Assembly (NCBI GenBank): GCA_003129525.1
Contig: CP029329.1
Coordinates: 1,965,501 to 2,029,500 of the forward strand
Direction of reading: 5' to 3'
Length of the DNA: 64,000 nt
Origin: Clostridium beijerinckii
Lineage (GTDB): Bacteria; Bacillota; Clostridia; Clostridiales; Clostridiaceae
In this document: one piece after another, positions 51,986-61,349 of the stretch
Layout: every line of letters starts with the position of its first letter
Position numbering within the stretch: the stretch's first letter is position 1
Program-made: the position numbers and the translations under genes
The notes under the pieces: model-generated
Told to the model about the DNA's origin: nothing
Seen by the model: only the letters and a program-made list of their open reading frames with translations
Databases searched by the model: none

Positions 51986-53014
51986 ATGAAGAAAAAGATT
52001 ATTGCATTTTTGTCAACAGTAGTTATTGCTAGTAGTTTAGTAGGATGCGGAACAAAGACTCAAACCGGAGATACAGGAAAAACTGAAGAAAAAAGTAAGA
52101 CTATTTATTTTATCCCAATAGTTGATACAGGAGCTTACTGGTCTCCTATGAAAAAAGCAGCCGAGGATGAGGCTAAGGCATTAGGATATGAGTTAGTAGT
52201 TAAAACATCACCACCAAATGAAACACAAAAGAATGAAAAGCATATAGGTTTTCTAGATGAAGCTATAAAAAATAAAGCGGCTGGAATAGCAATTGCTCCA
52301 ATGGATCCAGATATGTTTGATAAGAAGGTTAAAGAAGCAAACGATAAAGGAATTCCAGTAGTAACTTTTGATGCAGATGTAAAAACAAAAGAAAATAGAA
52401 CATCTTATATAGGAACAGATAATAAGTTAGCCGGAGAACAACTTGGAGAAAATGGTGCTAAAGCTTTAAAAGAAAAAGGTATTACAAAAGGTAAAATAGC
52501 ATTAGCAGCTGTAAACTTAACTCAAACAACGATGACATATAGACAAGAAGGAATAAAAACTGGTTTTGAAAAAATCATGGGATCAGATGCTGCAAATTTC
52601 CAATGGTTAGAACCAATTCAAGATAATGATCAATCAGCAGAATCAAAGAGACAATTAGAAGGTCAAATAACTTCAAATCCAGATATGGTAGCTGTATTCT
52701 CATTAGGATCAGAAGGTCCAGATACAGGTGTAATGGAAGCTATAAAATCTCAAGGTAAAGCTGGAAGCATATATCACTTTGGTTTTGACTATACTCCAAC
52801 TTGGGAAAATGGTATAAGTAATAATCTAATATCAGGTATTGTTGACCAAGACTCATATGCAATTGGAAAAACAATAATAGATACAATAGATAAGAAAATA
52901 AAAGGTGAAAAAGTAGATGATGTTTATCCAGTACCAGTTCAATGGATAACTGCAGATAAAATTGTTGAATATGGAAAAGAAAAACAAAAACAATTTACCA
53001 CTGAAACAAAATAA
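51986..53014 (+). CDS. Sugar ABC transporter substrate-binding lipoprotein (RbsB/XylF type)
   Basis: A 342-residue binding protein with a signal peptide and lipobox SLVGCGTK (Cys about 21). The mature part has the two-domain periplasmic-binding fold of family 4: IYFIPIVDTGAYWSPMKKAA at the start, AIAPMDPDMFDKKVKEANDK and VVTFDADV, IGTDNKLAGEQ. It delivers a monosaccharide to the RbsC-type permease. RBS AAGGAG is present; the 117-base gap after the permease gene may allow separate expression, common for binding proteins. Confidence 0.91.
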   Translation: MKKKIIAFLSTVVIASSLVGCGTKTQTGDTGKTEEKSKTIYFIPIVDTGAYWSPMKKAAEDEAKALGYELVVKTSPPNETQKNEKHIGFLDEAIKNKAAGIAIAPMDPDMFDKKVKEANDKGIPVVTFDADVKTKENRTSYIGTDNKLAGEQLGENGAKALKEKGITKGKIALAAVNLTQTTMTYRQEGIKTGFEKIMGSDAANFQWLEPIQDNDQSAESKRQLEGQITSNPDMVAVFSLGSEGPDTGVMEAIKSQGKAGSIYHFGFDYTPTWENGISNNLISGIVDQDSYAIGKTIIDTIDKKIKGEKVDDVYPVPVQWITADKIVEYGKEKQKQFTTETK

Positions 53015-53065
53015 TAAATTTCTAATCAAATGGATGAAAATAAAAAATATAAAGGAGTGTAATGT

Positions 53066-54388
53066 ATGAAAGAATATTTTGAGAATATTTCAAAAATAAA
53101 TTATGAGGGGGCAAGTTCTAAAAATCCATATTCATTCAAATATTATAATCCAGATGAAGTAATTGGCGATAAGACAATGAAAGAGCATTTAAGATTTTCT
53201 TTATCTTATTGGCATACGTTGGATGCCAGTGGATCAGATCCGTTTGGAGCTGGAACTATGATTCGTCCATGGGATAATGAAACAAATGAAATGGATTTAG
53301 CTAAAGCTAGAATGGAAGCATCTTTTGAACTTATGGAAAAACTAAATATAGAATACTTCTGTTTTCATGATAGAGATATAGCACCTGAAGGCAAAACATT
53401 ACAGGAATCTAATAAAAACCTAGATGATATAGTTAAGATGTGTAAGACTTTAATGGAGAAATATAACAAAAAGCTTTTATGGGGAACAGCAAATTGTTTT
53501 AATCATCCAAGGTATGTCCATGGCGCAGGAACTACATGTAATGCAGATGTATTTGCTCATGCAGCAGCACAAATTAAAAAAGCTATTGAAGTAACAAAAG
53601 AGTTAGGTGGAGAAAACTATGTTTTTTGGGGTGGACGTGAAGGCTATGAAACATTATTAAATACTAATATGGGATTGGAATTGGATAACTTCGCGAGATT
53701 ACTCCAAATGGCCGTTGATTATGCTAAAGAAATAGGATTTACAGGACAATTTCTTATAGAACCGAAACCAAAAGAACCAACAAAGCATCAATATGATTTT
53801 GATACAGCAACAGTTTTAGGATTCCTTAAAAAGTATAATCTTGATAAATATTTTAAAGTAAATATTGAAGCTAACCATGCTACCTTAGCACAGCATACAT
53901 TTCAACATGAACTTTATTTTGCAAGAATTAATAATTTCTTAGGAAGTATAGATGCTAACCAAGGAGATCCAATGCTTGGTTGGGATACAGATCAGTTTCC
54001 TACAAATCTATACGATTCTACTATGGCTATGTATGAAATACTTAAAAATGGAGGAATTGCACCAGGTGGAGTAAATTTTGATTCTAAAGTTAGAAGAGCA
54101 TCATTTGAAAAAGAAGACTTATTCTTAGGATACATAGCTGGAATGGATACGTTTGCTAAAGGTATAAGAATAGCACATAAGCTTTTACAAAATGGTGATT
54201 TAGAAAACTTTATTAATGAAAGATATTCAAGTTTTACAGAAGGTATAGGTAAGGATATAGTTGAAAATAAAGTTGGACTTAAAGAGTTAGAACAATATGC
54301 ATTAAATAATAGTGCTATAGTTAATAAATCTGGAAGACAAGAGTTGCTTGAATCTATAATTAATCAATATATACTTGAAGATAAATAA
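53066..54388 (+). CDS. xylA: Xylose isomerase
   Basis: A 440-residue xylose isomerase of the long (class II) type. Key segments: [20 protein letters not shown] (catalytic His about 102 and Asp about 105), [37 protein letters not shown], metal-binding [36 protein letters not shown] and [20 protein letters not shown]. It converts D-xylose to D-xylulose before the pentose phosphate pathway. RBS AAGGAGTG. Location after the sugar importer and opposite a GH43 enzyme makes the cluster a xylose/xylan utilisation locus. No xylulokinase gene is seen here. Confidence 0.95.
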   Translation: MKEYFENISKINYEGASSKNPYSFKYYNPDEVIGDKTMKEHLRFSLSYWHTLDASGSDPFGAGTMIRPWDNETNEMDLAKARMEASFELMEKLNIEYFCFHDRDIAPEGKTLQESNKNLDDIVKMCKTLMEKYNKKLLWGTANCFNHPRYVHGAGTTCNADVFAHAAAQIKKAIEVTKELGGENYVFWGGREGYETLLNTNMGLELDNFARLLQMAVDYAKEIGFTGQFLIEPKPKEPTKHQYDFDTATVLGFLKKYNLDKYFKVNIEANHATLAQHTFQHELYFARINNFLGSIDANQGDPMLGWDTDQFPTNLYDSTMAMYEILKNGGIAPGGVNFDSKVRRASFEKEDLFLGYIAGMDTFAKGIRIAHKLLQNGDLENFINERYSSFTEGIGKDIVENKVGLKELEQYALNNSAIVNKSGRQELLESIINQYILEDK

Positions 54389-54422
54389 AAATATATAACT
54401 TACTTAAAAGATATTATATAAG

Positions 54423-54462
54423 AGCCCAAATTATCAAAAATATGATAATTTGGGCTTTTTTT
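54423..54462 (+). terminator. Terminator after xylA
   Basis: AGCCCAAATTATCA and TGATAATTTGGGCT form a perfect 14-bp stem followed by TTTTTTT. Confidence 0.9.
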
Positions 54463-54540
54463 ATTGGTAAGTTTATATTTAATTAGGCTATAATAGGAGT
54501 ATAAATTGGGAGAATATAAAAACTTAGGGAGGAATTAAGT

Positions 54541-55764
54541 TTGAGAATATTACATACAGGCGATTGGCATTTAGGTAAAAATTTAGAAGGCCAAAGCAGA
54601 ATGGATGAGCAAGAAGAATTCTTAAATGATTTTATAAATATTGTTGAAGAAAATAATATAGATTTAATTATGATTGCAGGGGATGTTTATGATAGTTCAA
54701 ATCCTCCAGCAAGGGCTGAAAAAATGTTTTATGATACGCTTAAAAGATTATCAGGAAATGGGGAGAGGCTTACTTTAGTCATTTCAGGGAATCATGATAA
54801 TCCAGATAGACTGGTTGCAGCAGGACCACTTGCTCGTGATCATGGGATTATTATGGTTGGAACTCCAAAGACTGTTGTGTCTTGTGGAGAATATGGAAAT
54901 CATAAAGTTTTGGATTCAGGGGAGGGGTTCATTGAAATTGAAATGAATAATGAAAGAGCAGTTATTTTAACTGTACCTTACCCAAGTGAAAAAAGATTAA
55001 ATGAAGTGATTTATAATGGTATGGATGATGAAGACGAAAAAGCTAAATCATATAGTGATAGAATATTTTCTTTATTTGATTCATTAAAAACCCATTATAG
55101 AGAAGATACTATTAATTTGGCTATATCCCATTTATTTGCTATGGGAAGTGAAGAAAGTGGATCAGAAAGAAGTATTCAATTAGGTGGTACTTATATAGTT
55201 GATGGTAGCTGTTTTCCACAAGAAGCACAGTACGTAGCTTTAGGACATGTACATAAGCCACAGATAGTACCTGGTACAAATAAGAAAGCTAGATATTGCG
55301 GTTCACCTATTCATTATAATAAAAAGGAAATCAATTTTAATAAGAAATGTTTTATAGTTGATGCTAAAGCAAATGAAGAATGTAATATAGAAGAAATAAA
55401 CTTAAAGGTTTATAAGCCTATTGAGGTTTGGAAATGTTCTAGCATTGAAGAGGCTATTTTAAAATGTGATGAAAATAGTGAAAGAAATTGTTGGGTTTAT
55501 TTAGAGATTAATACAGATAGATATATAAGAGAAGATGAAATAAAACAAATGAAAGATTTGAAGAAGGATATTTTAGAAATAATTCCTAAAGTCAAGGGCG
55601 TAGAAGAAGAAATTGCTATAGATTTGAGTGATAAGTCCTTTGAAGATATATTTAAAGATTTTTATGCAAAAGAAAGAGAAACTATGCCTGAAGAAGAGGT
55701 TGTAGAGTTACTTCTATCAATTATTAGTGAAGAAGGTGAAATAGATGAAACCAATCAAGCTTAA
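54541..55764 (+). CDS. sbcD: Exonuclease subunit SbcD
   Basis: A 407-residue Mre11-type nuclease. Metal-binding motifs are HTGDWHLGKNL (about 5-15), MIAGDVYDSSNPP, VISGNHDNPDRL and the histidines in YVALGHVHKPQI. With SbcC it forms a complex that opens DNA hairpins and trims broken ends. It uses a TTG start behind GGAGG. Its end overlaps sbcC by 20 bases, so they are co-translated. Confidence 0.94.
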   Translation: MRILHTGDWHLGKNLEGQSRMDEQEEFLNDFINIVEENNIDLIMIAGDVYDSSNPPARAEKMFYDTLKRLSGNGERLTLVISGNHDNPDRLVAAGPLARDHGIIMVGTPKTVVSCGEYGNHKVLDSGEGFIEIEMNNERAVILTVPYPSEKRLNEVIYNGMDDEDEKAKSYSDRIFSLFDSLKTHYREDTINLAISHLFAMGSEESGSERSIQLGGTYIVDGSCFPQEAQYVALGHVHKPQIVPGTNKKARYCGSPIHYNKKEINFNKKCFIVDAKANEECNIEEINLKVYKPIEVWKCSSIEEAILKCDENSERNCWVYLEINTDRYIREDEIKQMKDLKKDILEIIPKVKGVEEEIAIDLSDKSFEDIFKDFYAKERETMPEEEVVELLLSIISEEGEIDETNQA

Positions 55765-58700
55765 AATTAAAGGTCTAAACAGCTTTATAGAAGAACAAAC
55801 CATAGACTTTGACAAATTAACTGATAGAGGATTTTTTGGTATCTTTGGTCCTACAGGGAGTGGAAAATCAACGATATTAGATGGAATAACTTTAGCACTG
55901 TATGGAAATGTATCAAGAAAAAGTTCTAATTATATAAATACCAATTGTGATAGATTAAATGTAAACTTTGAATTTCAGATATCAGGAGCTGAAATTAAAA
56001 GATATGCTATAGATAGAGAATTTAAAAGAAAAAAGGATGGAACAATAAATTCTGGAAAGTGCAAAATAGTTGATATCACAAATCTAGAAGATGAAGAAGT
56101 TTTAGCAGATGGGGTTAAAACCATAAATAAAAAAGTTGAAGAGATAATAGGTCTTAATTTAGAAGACTTTACAAGAACTGTTGTACTGCCGCAAGGAAAA
56201 TTCAGTGAGTTTTTAAAGCTTGAGGGTAAGGACAGACGAGATATGCTTGAAAGATTATTTAATCTTCAACAATATGGAGATAACTTATCTAGAAAGCTAA
56301 ATTCAAAAATCAGTAAGGAGAAAACTGACAATAATGTTTTAATTGGACAATTAAGTGGATACGACCATATAAGTGAAGATAAATTAAAAGAAAAAGAAGA
56401 AATATTTGAAGGAATCAATAATAACTTAGAAATTTTAAAAAGTGAATTAGAAATAATTGAAAAAAATTATAATCAAAATGAAGAAATCTGGAAATTGCAA
56501 CTAGAATTATTAGAATACAAAGATAAAGAAAAAATCTTTAAGGAAAAAGAAGAAGAGATAAATAAAGATAAAGAAAAAATAAAGCTAGGGGAATCAGGTG
56601 CAAAGGTTGTACCTTATATAAATACATTTGAAAATACTATAAAAGAATTTAATAAAAATGAAATTGAATTAAACAAATTAAAATCAGCAATAGATAAGGT
56701 TAAAGAAGAAAAAGAAAAAATAGAAAAGCTATGGATTACAGCAAAGGACAACAAGGATAATAAACTTCCTAAGTTAAATATAGATGAACAAAAGGTTAAA
56801 GATGCTATTGAAGAAAAAAAATTAATAGATGTTATACAAAATAAAATAAATAGATTAATATCAGAAGTTAAAGAACTTGAGGCTAAGAGTAAAAAATTCC
56901 AAAGGGAACTAATTAACATAGATGCAGAAATAAAAAAGAAAAATAAAGAAATTAAAGAAGATGAAAAAACATATGATGATTTAAAAATTGATGAAAATGT
57001 TAAAGAAAAGGTTCAACAAGGAATAATTGCAGAAGACAAAGCAGGAGATATAAAAGTAATTATTACTAAAGACAAAGAGAAGGAAACCTCTCTTAAAAAA
57101 GAAAATGATGAAACTATACTTAAAGGCACAGCATTAAAAGATATAATAGAAAAATTAAATAAGGATTTAGAAGAGAATGAAAAGCAATATGATTATTTAC
57201 TTGAAAATTCACCGGGAGAGCAAAAAGATTTAGTGAATTTAAATCAATTGATAGTTGAAAATAATCAAAAGTGGAAGAGTTATGAGAAATTAAATTATGA
57301 GATAAAAGAGTCTAAAGATGAAATAAAATCTTTGAATATTGAAATCATAAATAAAAAAAATGAAGGAAAAAAACAAGAAGAAGAATTAGAAGAAATTAAA
57401 AATAAACAAAAAGAAATTATAAGAGAAAATTTAGCACATATCCTTAGAAAAGAGCTTAATGATGGTGATACATGCCCAGTATGTGGTTCTACTCATTATA
57501 TTAAAGAAAATATAAAAATTGTAGAGATATCAGATTCAAAAGTTATAGAGGAAGAAATAAAAGATAAAGAAGAATTAATAAAAGATATTAATAATAAAGT
57601 TATTCAAAATGAAACGAAAGTTACTAATTTTAATGAAAAGATAAAAGTGAATGAAGTAGAAATAGAGAAATTAGGAACTGAATTTAAAGAAAAACCAATA
57701 GAAAAATTGAAAGCTGAATTTACGAATTTACAAAATGCTTTAGATAAATATGATAAAGATAAACAGAAATTAGAAAAAAATATCAATAACTTAAAAACTG
57801 AAATAAATACTAAAGATGGAGAAATAAAAGCACTACGAGCTGTCGTTACAACTAATAGAAGACAATTAAAAGAATTAGAAGATAATATTAAAGCTAATAC
57901 AGAAGATTTAAATAAATTAAAAAATATCCTAAGTTTATTAAAATCAGAAACCAAAGTAGATGATTTCAATAAAAAGAATGAAGAAATTAAAACAATTGAA
58001 AAAGAAAGAGAAAAGATATCTAAAATATTTAAGCAAAATAGAAATTTAGTTGAAAGTTTAGAAACACAAAAAGATAAATTAAATATTGAATTAACGTCTA
58101 TAAAAGAAAAATTAGCTACTGATAATGCAGATTTAGCTGGATACGAAAAAAATAAAGACGAAAAGCTTCAATCAATAAGAAATAAAGTTAATGATGAAAA
58201 TGATTTGGATTCATTGCTTAATAAAGTTCAAAAAAACATAAAAGATATACACTTCTATTTCAACTGTGCTGAGAATAAGAAAAATATAATAGAAAAAGAA
58301 TTTACAGATTATAATGAAAAACTAATAGCTGCAATTGGTAAAGACAAAGACTTAAGCAAGAGAAAAAAAGATGAAGAAGTACAATTAGAAGTAGCCATTG
58401 ACAGTGAAGGTTTTAAGTCATTAGAAGAGGTTAAAAAAAATATAATTGAAAAAGATGAAATCAATAAGTACAAAGAAAAAGTAGATAACTATAATAACAA
58501 TTTAGCAAGAATAAGTGGAACAATTGAAAGTTTATTAAAAAAAATAGAGGGTAAAGAGTTAACAAAAGAAAATTATGAGGAAACAAAATCATTAAAGAAT
58601 AAAAAAGAAAAAGAATTTAATGAAGTAAATGAAAATAAAATTAAAGTTGATGAAGAATTAAAGAATATAAAGTCAAAGCTAGAAGAGCAAAAGGGTCTTT

Positions 58701-59239
58701 TAGAAAAAAAGAAAAAATTGGAACATAAACTAGCGTTATTAAGTGATTTGGATAAATTATTTAAGGGAAAGAAATTTGTTGAATTTGTAGCAACAAATAA
58801 GCTGAAATATGTATCTATTGAAGCATCGAAAAGATTGAAAGAAATAACTAATGGAAATTATGGATTAGAAGTTGATGAAAATGGTAGATTTATTATTAGA
58901 GATTATAAAAATGGTGGAGCTAAAAGAGATGCAACAACACTATCAGGAGGAGAAACCTTTTTAGCGTCACTTTCACTGGCTTTAGCCCTATCATCTCAAA
59001 TTCAACTAAAAGGGACAGCCCCGCTAGAATTATTTTTCCTTGATGAAGGTTTTGGAACTTTAGATGATGATCTCCTTGAAGTTGTTATTAGTTCTTTAGA
59101 AAGAATTCATAATGAGAAATTAAAAGTAGGAATTATAAGTCATGTGGAATCTATAAAAAATAGAGTGCCAGTAAAACTCATAATTACACCAGCAGAATGT
59201 GGCAAAGGTGGAAGTAAAGTTAAAATTGAGAGAAGCTAA
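55745..59239 (+). CDS. sbcC: Exonuclease subunit SbcC
   Basis: A 1164-residue SMC-like ATPase. Walker A is FGPTGSGKSTILDGI (about 33-47). Two very long coiled coils flank a zinc hook DTCPVCGSTHY (about 577) that joins two subunits. The C-terminal head has the signature ATTLSGGETFLASLSLALAL (about 1060) and Walker B LELFFLDEGFGTLDDD. It partners with SbcD in processing double-strand DNA ends and hairpins. AAGGTGAAA lies upstream of the ATG, inside sbcD. Confidence 0.95.
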   Translation: MKPIKLKIKGLNSFIEEQTIDFDKLTDRGFFGIFGPTGSGKSTILDGITLALYGNVSRKSSNYINTNCDRLNVNFEFQISGAEIKRYAIDREFKRKKDGTINSGKCKIVDITNLEDEEVLADGVKTINKKVEEIIGLNLEDFTRTVVLPQGKFSEFLKLEGKDRRDMLERLFNLQQYGDNLSRKLNSKISKEKTDNNVLIGQLSGYDHISEDKLKEKEEIFEGINNNLEILKSELEIIEKNYNQNEEIWKLQLELLEYKDKEKIFKEKEEEINKDKEKIKLGESGAKVVPYINTFENTIKEFNKNEIELNKLKSAIDKVKEEKEKIEKLWITAKDNKDNKLPKLNIDEQKVKDAIEEKKLIDVIQNKINRLISEVKELEAKSKKFQRELINIDAEIKKKNKEIKEDEKTYDDLKIDENVKEKVQQGIIAEDKAGDIKVIITKDKEKETSLKKENDETILKGTALKDIIEKLNKDLEENEKQYDYLLENSPGEQKDLVNLNQLIVENNQKWKSYEKLNYEIKESKDEIKSLNIEIINKKNEGKKQEEELEEIKNKQKEIIRENLAHILRKELNDGDTCPVCGSTHYIKENIKIVEISDSKVIEEEIKDKEELIKDINNKVIQNETKVTNFNEKIKVNEVEIEKLGTEFKEKPIEKLKAEFTNLQNALDKYDKDKQKLEKNINNLKTEINTKDGEIKALRAVVTTNRRQLKELEDNIKANTEDLNKLKNILSLLKSETKVDDFNKKNEEIKTIEKEREKISKIFKQNRNLVESLETQKDKLNIELTSIKEKLATDNADLAGYEKNKDEKLQSIRNKVNDENDLDSLLNKVQKNIKDIHFYFNCAENKKNIIEKEFTDYNEKLIAAIGKDKDLSKRKKDEEVQLEVAIDSEGFKSLEEVKKNIIEKDEINKYKEKVDNYNNNLARISGTIESLLKKIEGKELTKENYEETKSLKNKKEKEFNEVNENKIKVDEELKNIKSKLEEQKGLLEKKKKLEHKLALLSDLDKLFKGKKFVEFVATNKLKYVSIEASKRLKEITNGNYGLEVDENGRFIIRDYKNGGAKRDATTLSGGETFLASLSLALALSSQIQLKGTAPLELFFLDEGFGTLDDDLLEVVISSLERIHNEKLKVGIISHVESIKNRVPVKLIITPAECGKGGSKVKIERS

Positions 59240-59573
59240 AACAAGAGGAACAGGCATGCAATAACTACACAAATAACCGATTTATATGCCATAAGTGAAT
59301 AAAATTTTATGCAATATTACTATAACGTGATATAATATAGTAGTAACAACTATAGTAAATAAAAAATTTAATAAATTAGAGGCGAGATAAATGTTTAATT
59401 GAAAGTCTAATTTGATTTTATCTTTTCACAATTCTTCAGATAAAAACAATATTAGCAAAACTATTAGACCTTATAAATGTAAGAGGCCTACTTATTTTAT
59501 TCCCACGTGAACAAATACTCTTAAATAATAAAAAGTTAAATAATTTAAAAATTAATTTTAGGAGATGTTCATA
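59240..59573. other. Intergenic region upstream of the first L25/CTC gene
   Basis: 334 bases with no recognised ORF. GCGAGATAAATG at 59382 and the nearby hairpin-like GACTTTC/GAAAGTC are weak. It presumably holds the promoter of the L25/CTC gene. Confidence 0.35.
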
Positions 59574-60158
59574 ATGGAGGAATTAAATTTAAATAAAAGA
59601 ATAAACACAATTGGTCATAGTGCTAGACAAGAAAGGAAACAAGGTAAGATTCCTGGAGTAATCTATGGTAAAAAAATAGGAAATGAACTTTTTTATGTAG
59701 ATTCACTAGCATTAGCAAAAGAACTTTCAGTTAGTGGTGAACATGGAGTATTAAATTTTAATCTTGATGGTAAGAAGAAGGGTACTGCTGTAATTAAGGA
59801 AGTACAAAAAAACTCATTGGGAAATAAAGTAATCCATATTGATTTAGAAGAAATAGCAGCTAATGCTAAGATGCACACTGAAATTTCAATTAAAATTATT
59901 GGTAAAGGAATTTTAGAAAGCAAAGGATTATTGTTGCAAACTCAAAGAGATTTAGTTAAGGTAACTTGCATCGCAGCAAATCTACCAAAAGATGTTGAGT
60001 TAGATGTCTCAAATGCAACCGCAGGAACTGTTTATACATTTAATGATTTAGAGCTTGGCAAAGATGTTTCATTTGTAGATGATTTATCAACTGTCATAGG
60101 TTCAATAAGCGAAGATCAAAAAGAAGATGTAGAAGCTGAAACAGAAGAAACTAAATAA
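59574..60158 (+). CDS. rplY: Ribosomal protein L25/CTC family, copy 1
   Basis: A 194-residue CTC-type L25 protein: an N-terminal 5S-rRNA-binding L25 domain (about 1-90; RQERKQGKIPGVIYGKKIGN, GEHGVLNFNLDG, AVIKEVQKNSLGNKVIHIDL) and the C-terminal TL5 domain (about 95-180), ending in an acidic tail. It belongs to the large ribosomal subunit; in Bacillus, Ctc is a general-stress-type L25. ATG 59574 is preferred, 9 bases after AGGAG, over the ATG at 59565 which overlaps it. A paralogue lies 370 bases downstream. Confidence 0.88.
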   Translation: MEELNLNKRINTIGHSARQERKQGKIPGVIYGKKIGNELFYVDSLALAKELSVSGEHGVLNFNLDGKKKGTAVIKEVQKNSLGNKVIHIDLEEIAANAKMHTEISIKIIGKGILESKGLLLQTQRDLVKVTCIAANLPKDVELDVSNATAGTVYTFNDLELGKDVSFVDDLSTVIGSISEDQKEDVEAETEETK

Positions 60159-60524
60159 TATCATAGTTTAAAATAGTATGAAAAATCATTCTTTTAATGA
60201 GTTGAGGCACATTAATAAGGATGATTTTTTTATCATACAAAGAAATTATATACCAATAAAAAACACGTACATATAAAAAGGCACGAAGTGCAACCAAAAT
60301 CTTTTTACCGTGGACACTATTGACTTAGTTTTTTGAACTCTCTTCTTGAAGCTATCATACTCAATTAACCATAGTGTACCCTAAAGAATTTTAATTGTAA
60401 ATTAAAGGATGGTGCAGTCAAGTTTGTTTAACATATATGAATAAAATCTCCTTAAATGAGAAACAATTATAAAATAGTTAGCTAATACTAGTTGATTGTG
60501 AAGCAAATTTAAGGAGGATTTAGA
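60159..60524. other. Intergenic region between the two L25/CTC genes
   Basis: Begins with a terminator (60176-60238: AAAATCAT/ATGATTTT stem within GTATGA/TCATAC, then a T-run inside the stem). The rest has no recognised gene; a minus-strand stretch at about 60290-60380 looks slightly coding-like but has no start codon or known match. Confidence 0.45.
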
Positions 60525-61100
60525 ATGGATGAATTAATTTTAAATAAGAGATTAAATCAAACTGCTAATGCAGTTAAGCAAAAAAGAAGAGAAGGAAAAG
60601 TTCCAGGGGTTGTTTATGGTAAGAAATTAGGAAGTTTAATGTTTGAAATAGGTGAAATGGAATTAGTAGAAGAACTTTCAAGAACCGGAGAACATGGTGT
60701 TTTAAGATTTGATTTGGATGGATATAATGGAACCGCTGTAATTAAAGAAGTTCAAAAAGATCCAATATCGCACAAAGTAATGCATATAGACTTAGAAGAA
60801 GTAAGTAGATATGGCATGCTAGAAACAGAAGTGCCAATTAAACTTGAGGGTAAAGAATTTTTAAGTAAAAAGGGGATCGTAATACAAACACAGAAAGATT
60901 CAGTAAAAATATCTTGTAAAGCTCAAGATATACCTAAGTCCATAGATGTTAATGTTTCAAATGCAAAATTAGGCAGTGTTTATAAATTAAGTGATTTAGA
61001 GGTAGGAAGTGAAATTTCTATTATAGATAATTTATCAACTGTATTTGCATCTGTAGTTACACGTCAATTTATAGCAACAGAAGATTCAAAAGAAGAGTAA
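60525..61100 (+). CDS. rplY: Ribosomal protein L25/CTC family, copy 2
   Basis: A 191-residue L25/TL5 protein aligned along its whole length with copy 1 (KQKRREGKVPGVVYGKKLGS, GEHGVLRFDLDG, AVIKEVQKDPISHKVMHIDL). The two share order and length but differ at many residues, so the duplication is old. RBS AAGGAGG is strong. Two copies of this single-copy ribosomal gene suggest that one may be a stress- or zinc-type substitute, but no Cys motif distinguishes them. Confidence 0.88.
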   Translation: MDELILNKRLNQTANAVKQKRREGKVPGVVYGKKLGSLMFEIGEMELVEELSRTGEHGVLRFDLDGYNGTAVIKEVQKDPISHKVMHIDLEEVSRYGMLETEVPIKLEGKEFLSKKGIVIQTQKDSVKISCKAQDIPKSIDVNVSNAKLGSVYKLSDLEVGSEISIIDNLSTVFASVVTRQFIATEDSKEE

Positions 61101-61147
61101 GCACTAAGAATTGGATTCTATCTGATAGTGTTAATAACATAAGTACT

Positions 61148-61185
61148 AAATAGTCTGAGAGAGTAAGTATTTCAGACTATTTTAT
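61148..61185 (+). terminator. Terminator after L25/CTC copy 2
   Basis: AAATAGTCTGA and TCAGACTATTTTATTT pair and end in a T-rich run. Confidence 0.75.
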
Positions 61186-61349
61186 TTAAAAACTAAATAC
61201 GATTATCAAACGTTTATTAAAAATTATAAAGTAGTACATCATATTTTGTTATAATTTTAAAAGTTAAACATTAGATTTATAAAACTATTTTTAAATATAA
61301 GTAAATATTGTATAATAGAATAGAGAAAAAATGGGGAGGGTAACATGAA

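Noticed and set aside
60290..60390. Transposase remnant on the minus strand between the L25 genes
   Set aside because: A short open stretch reads LIEYDSFKKRVQKTKS, but no family motif or terminal repeat supports it.
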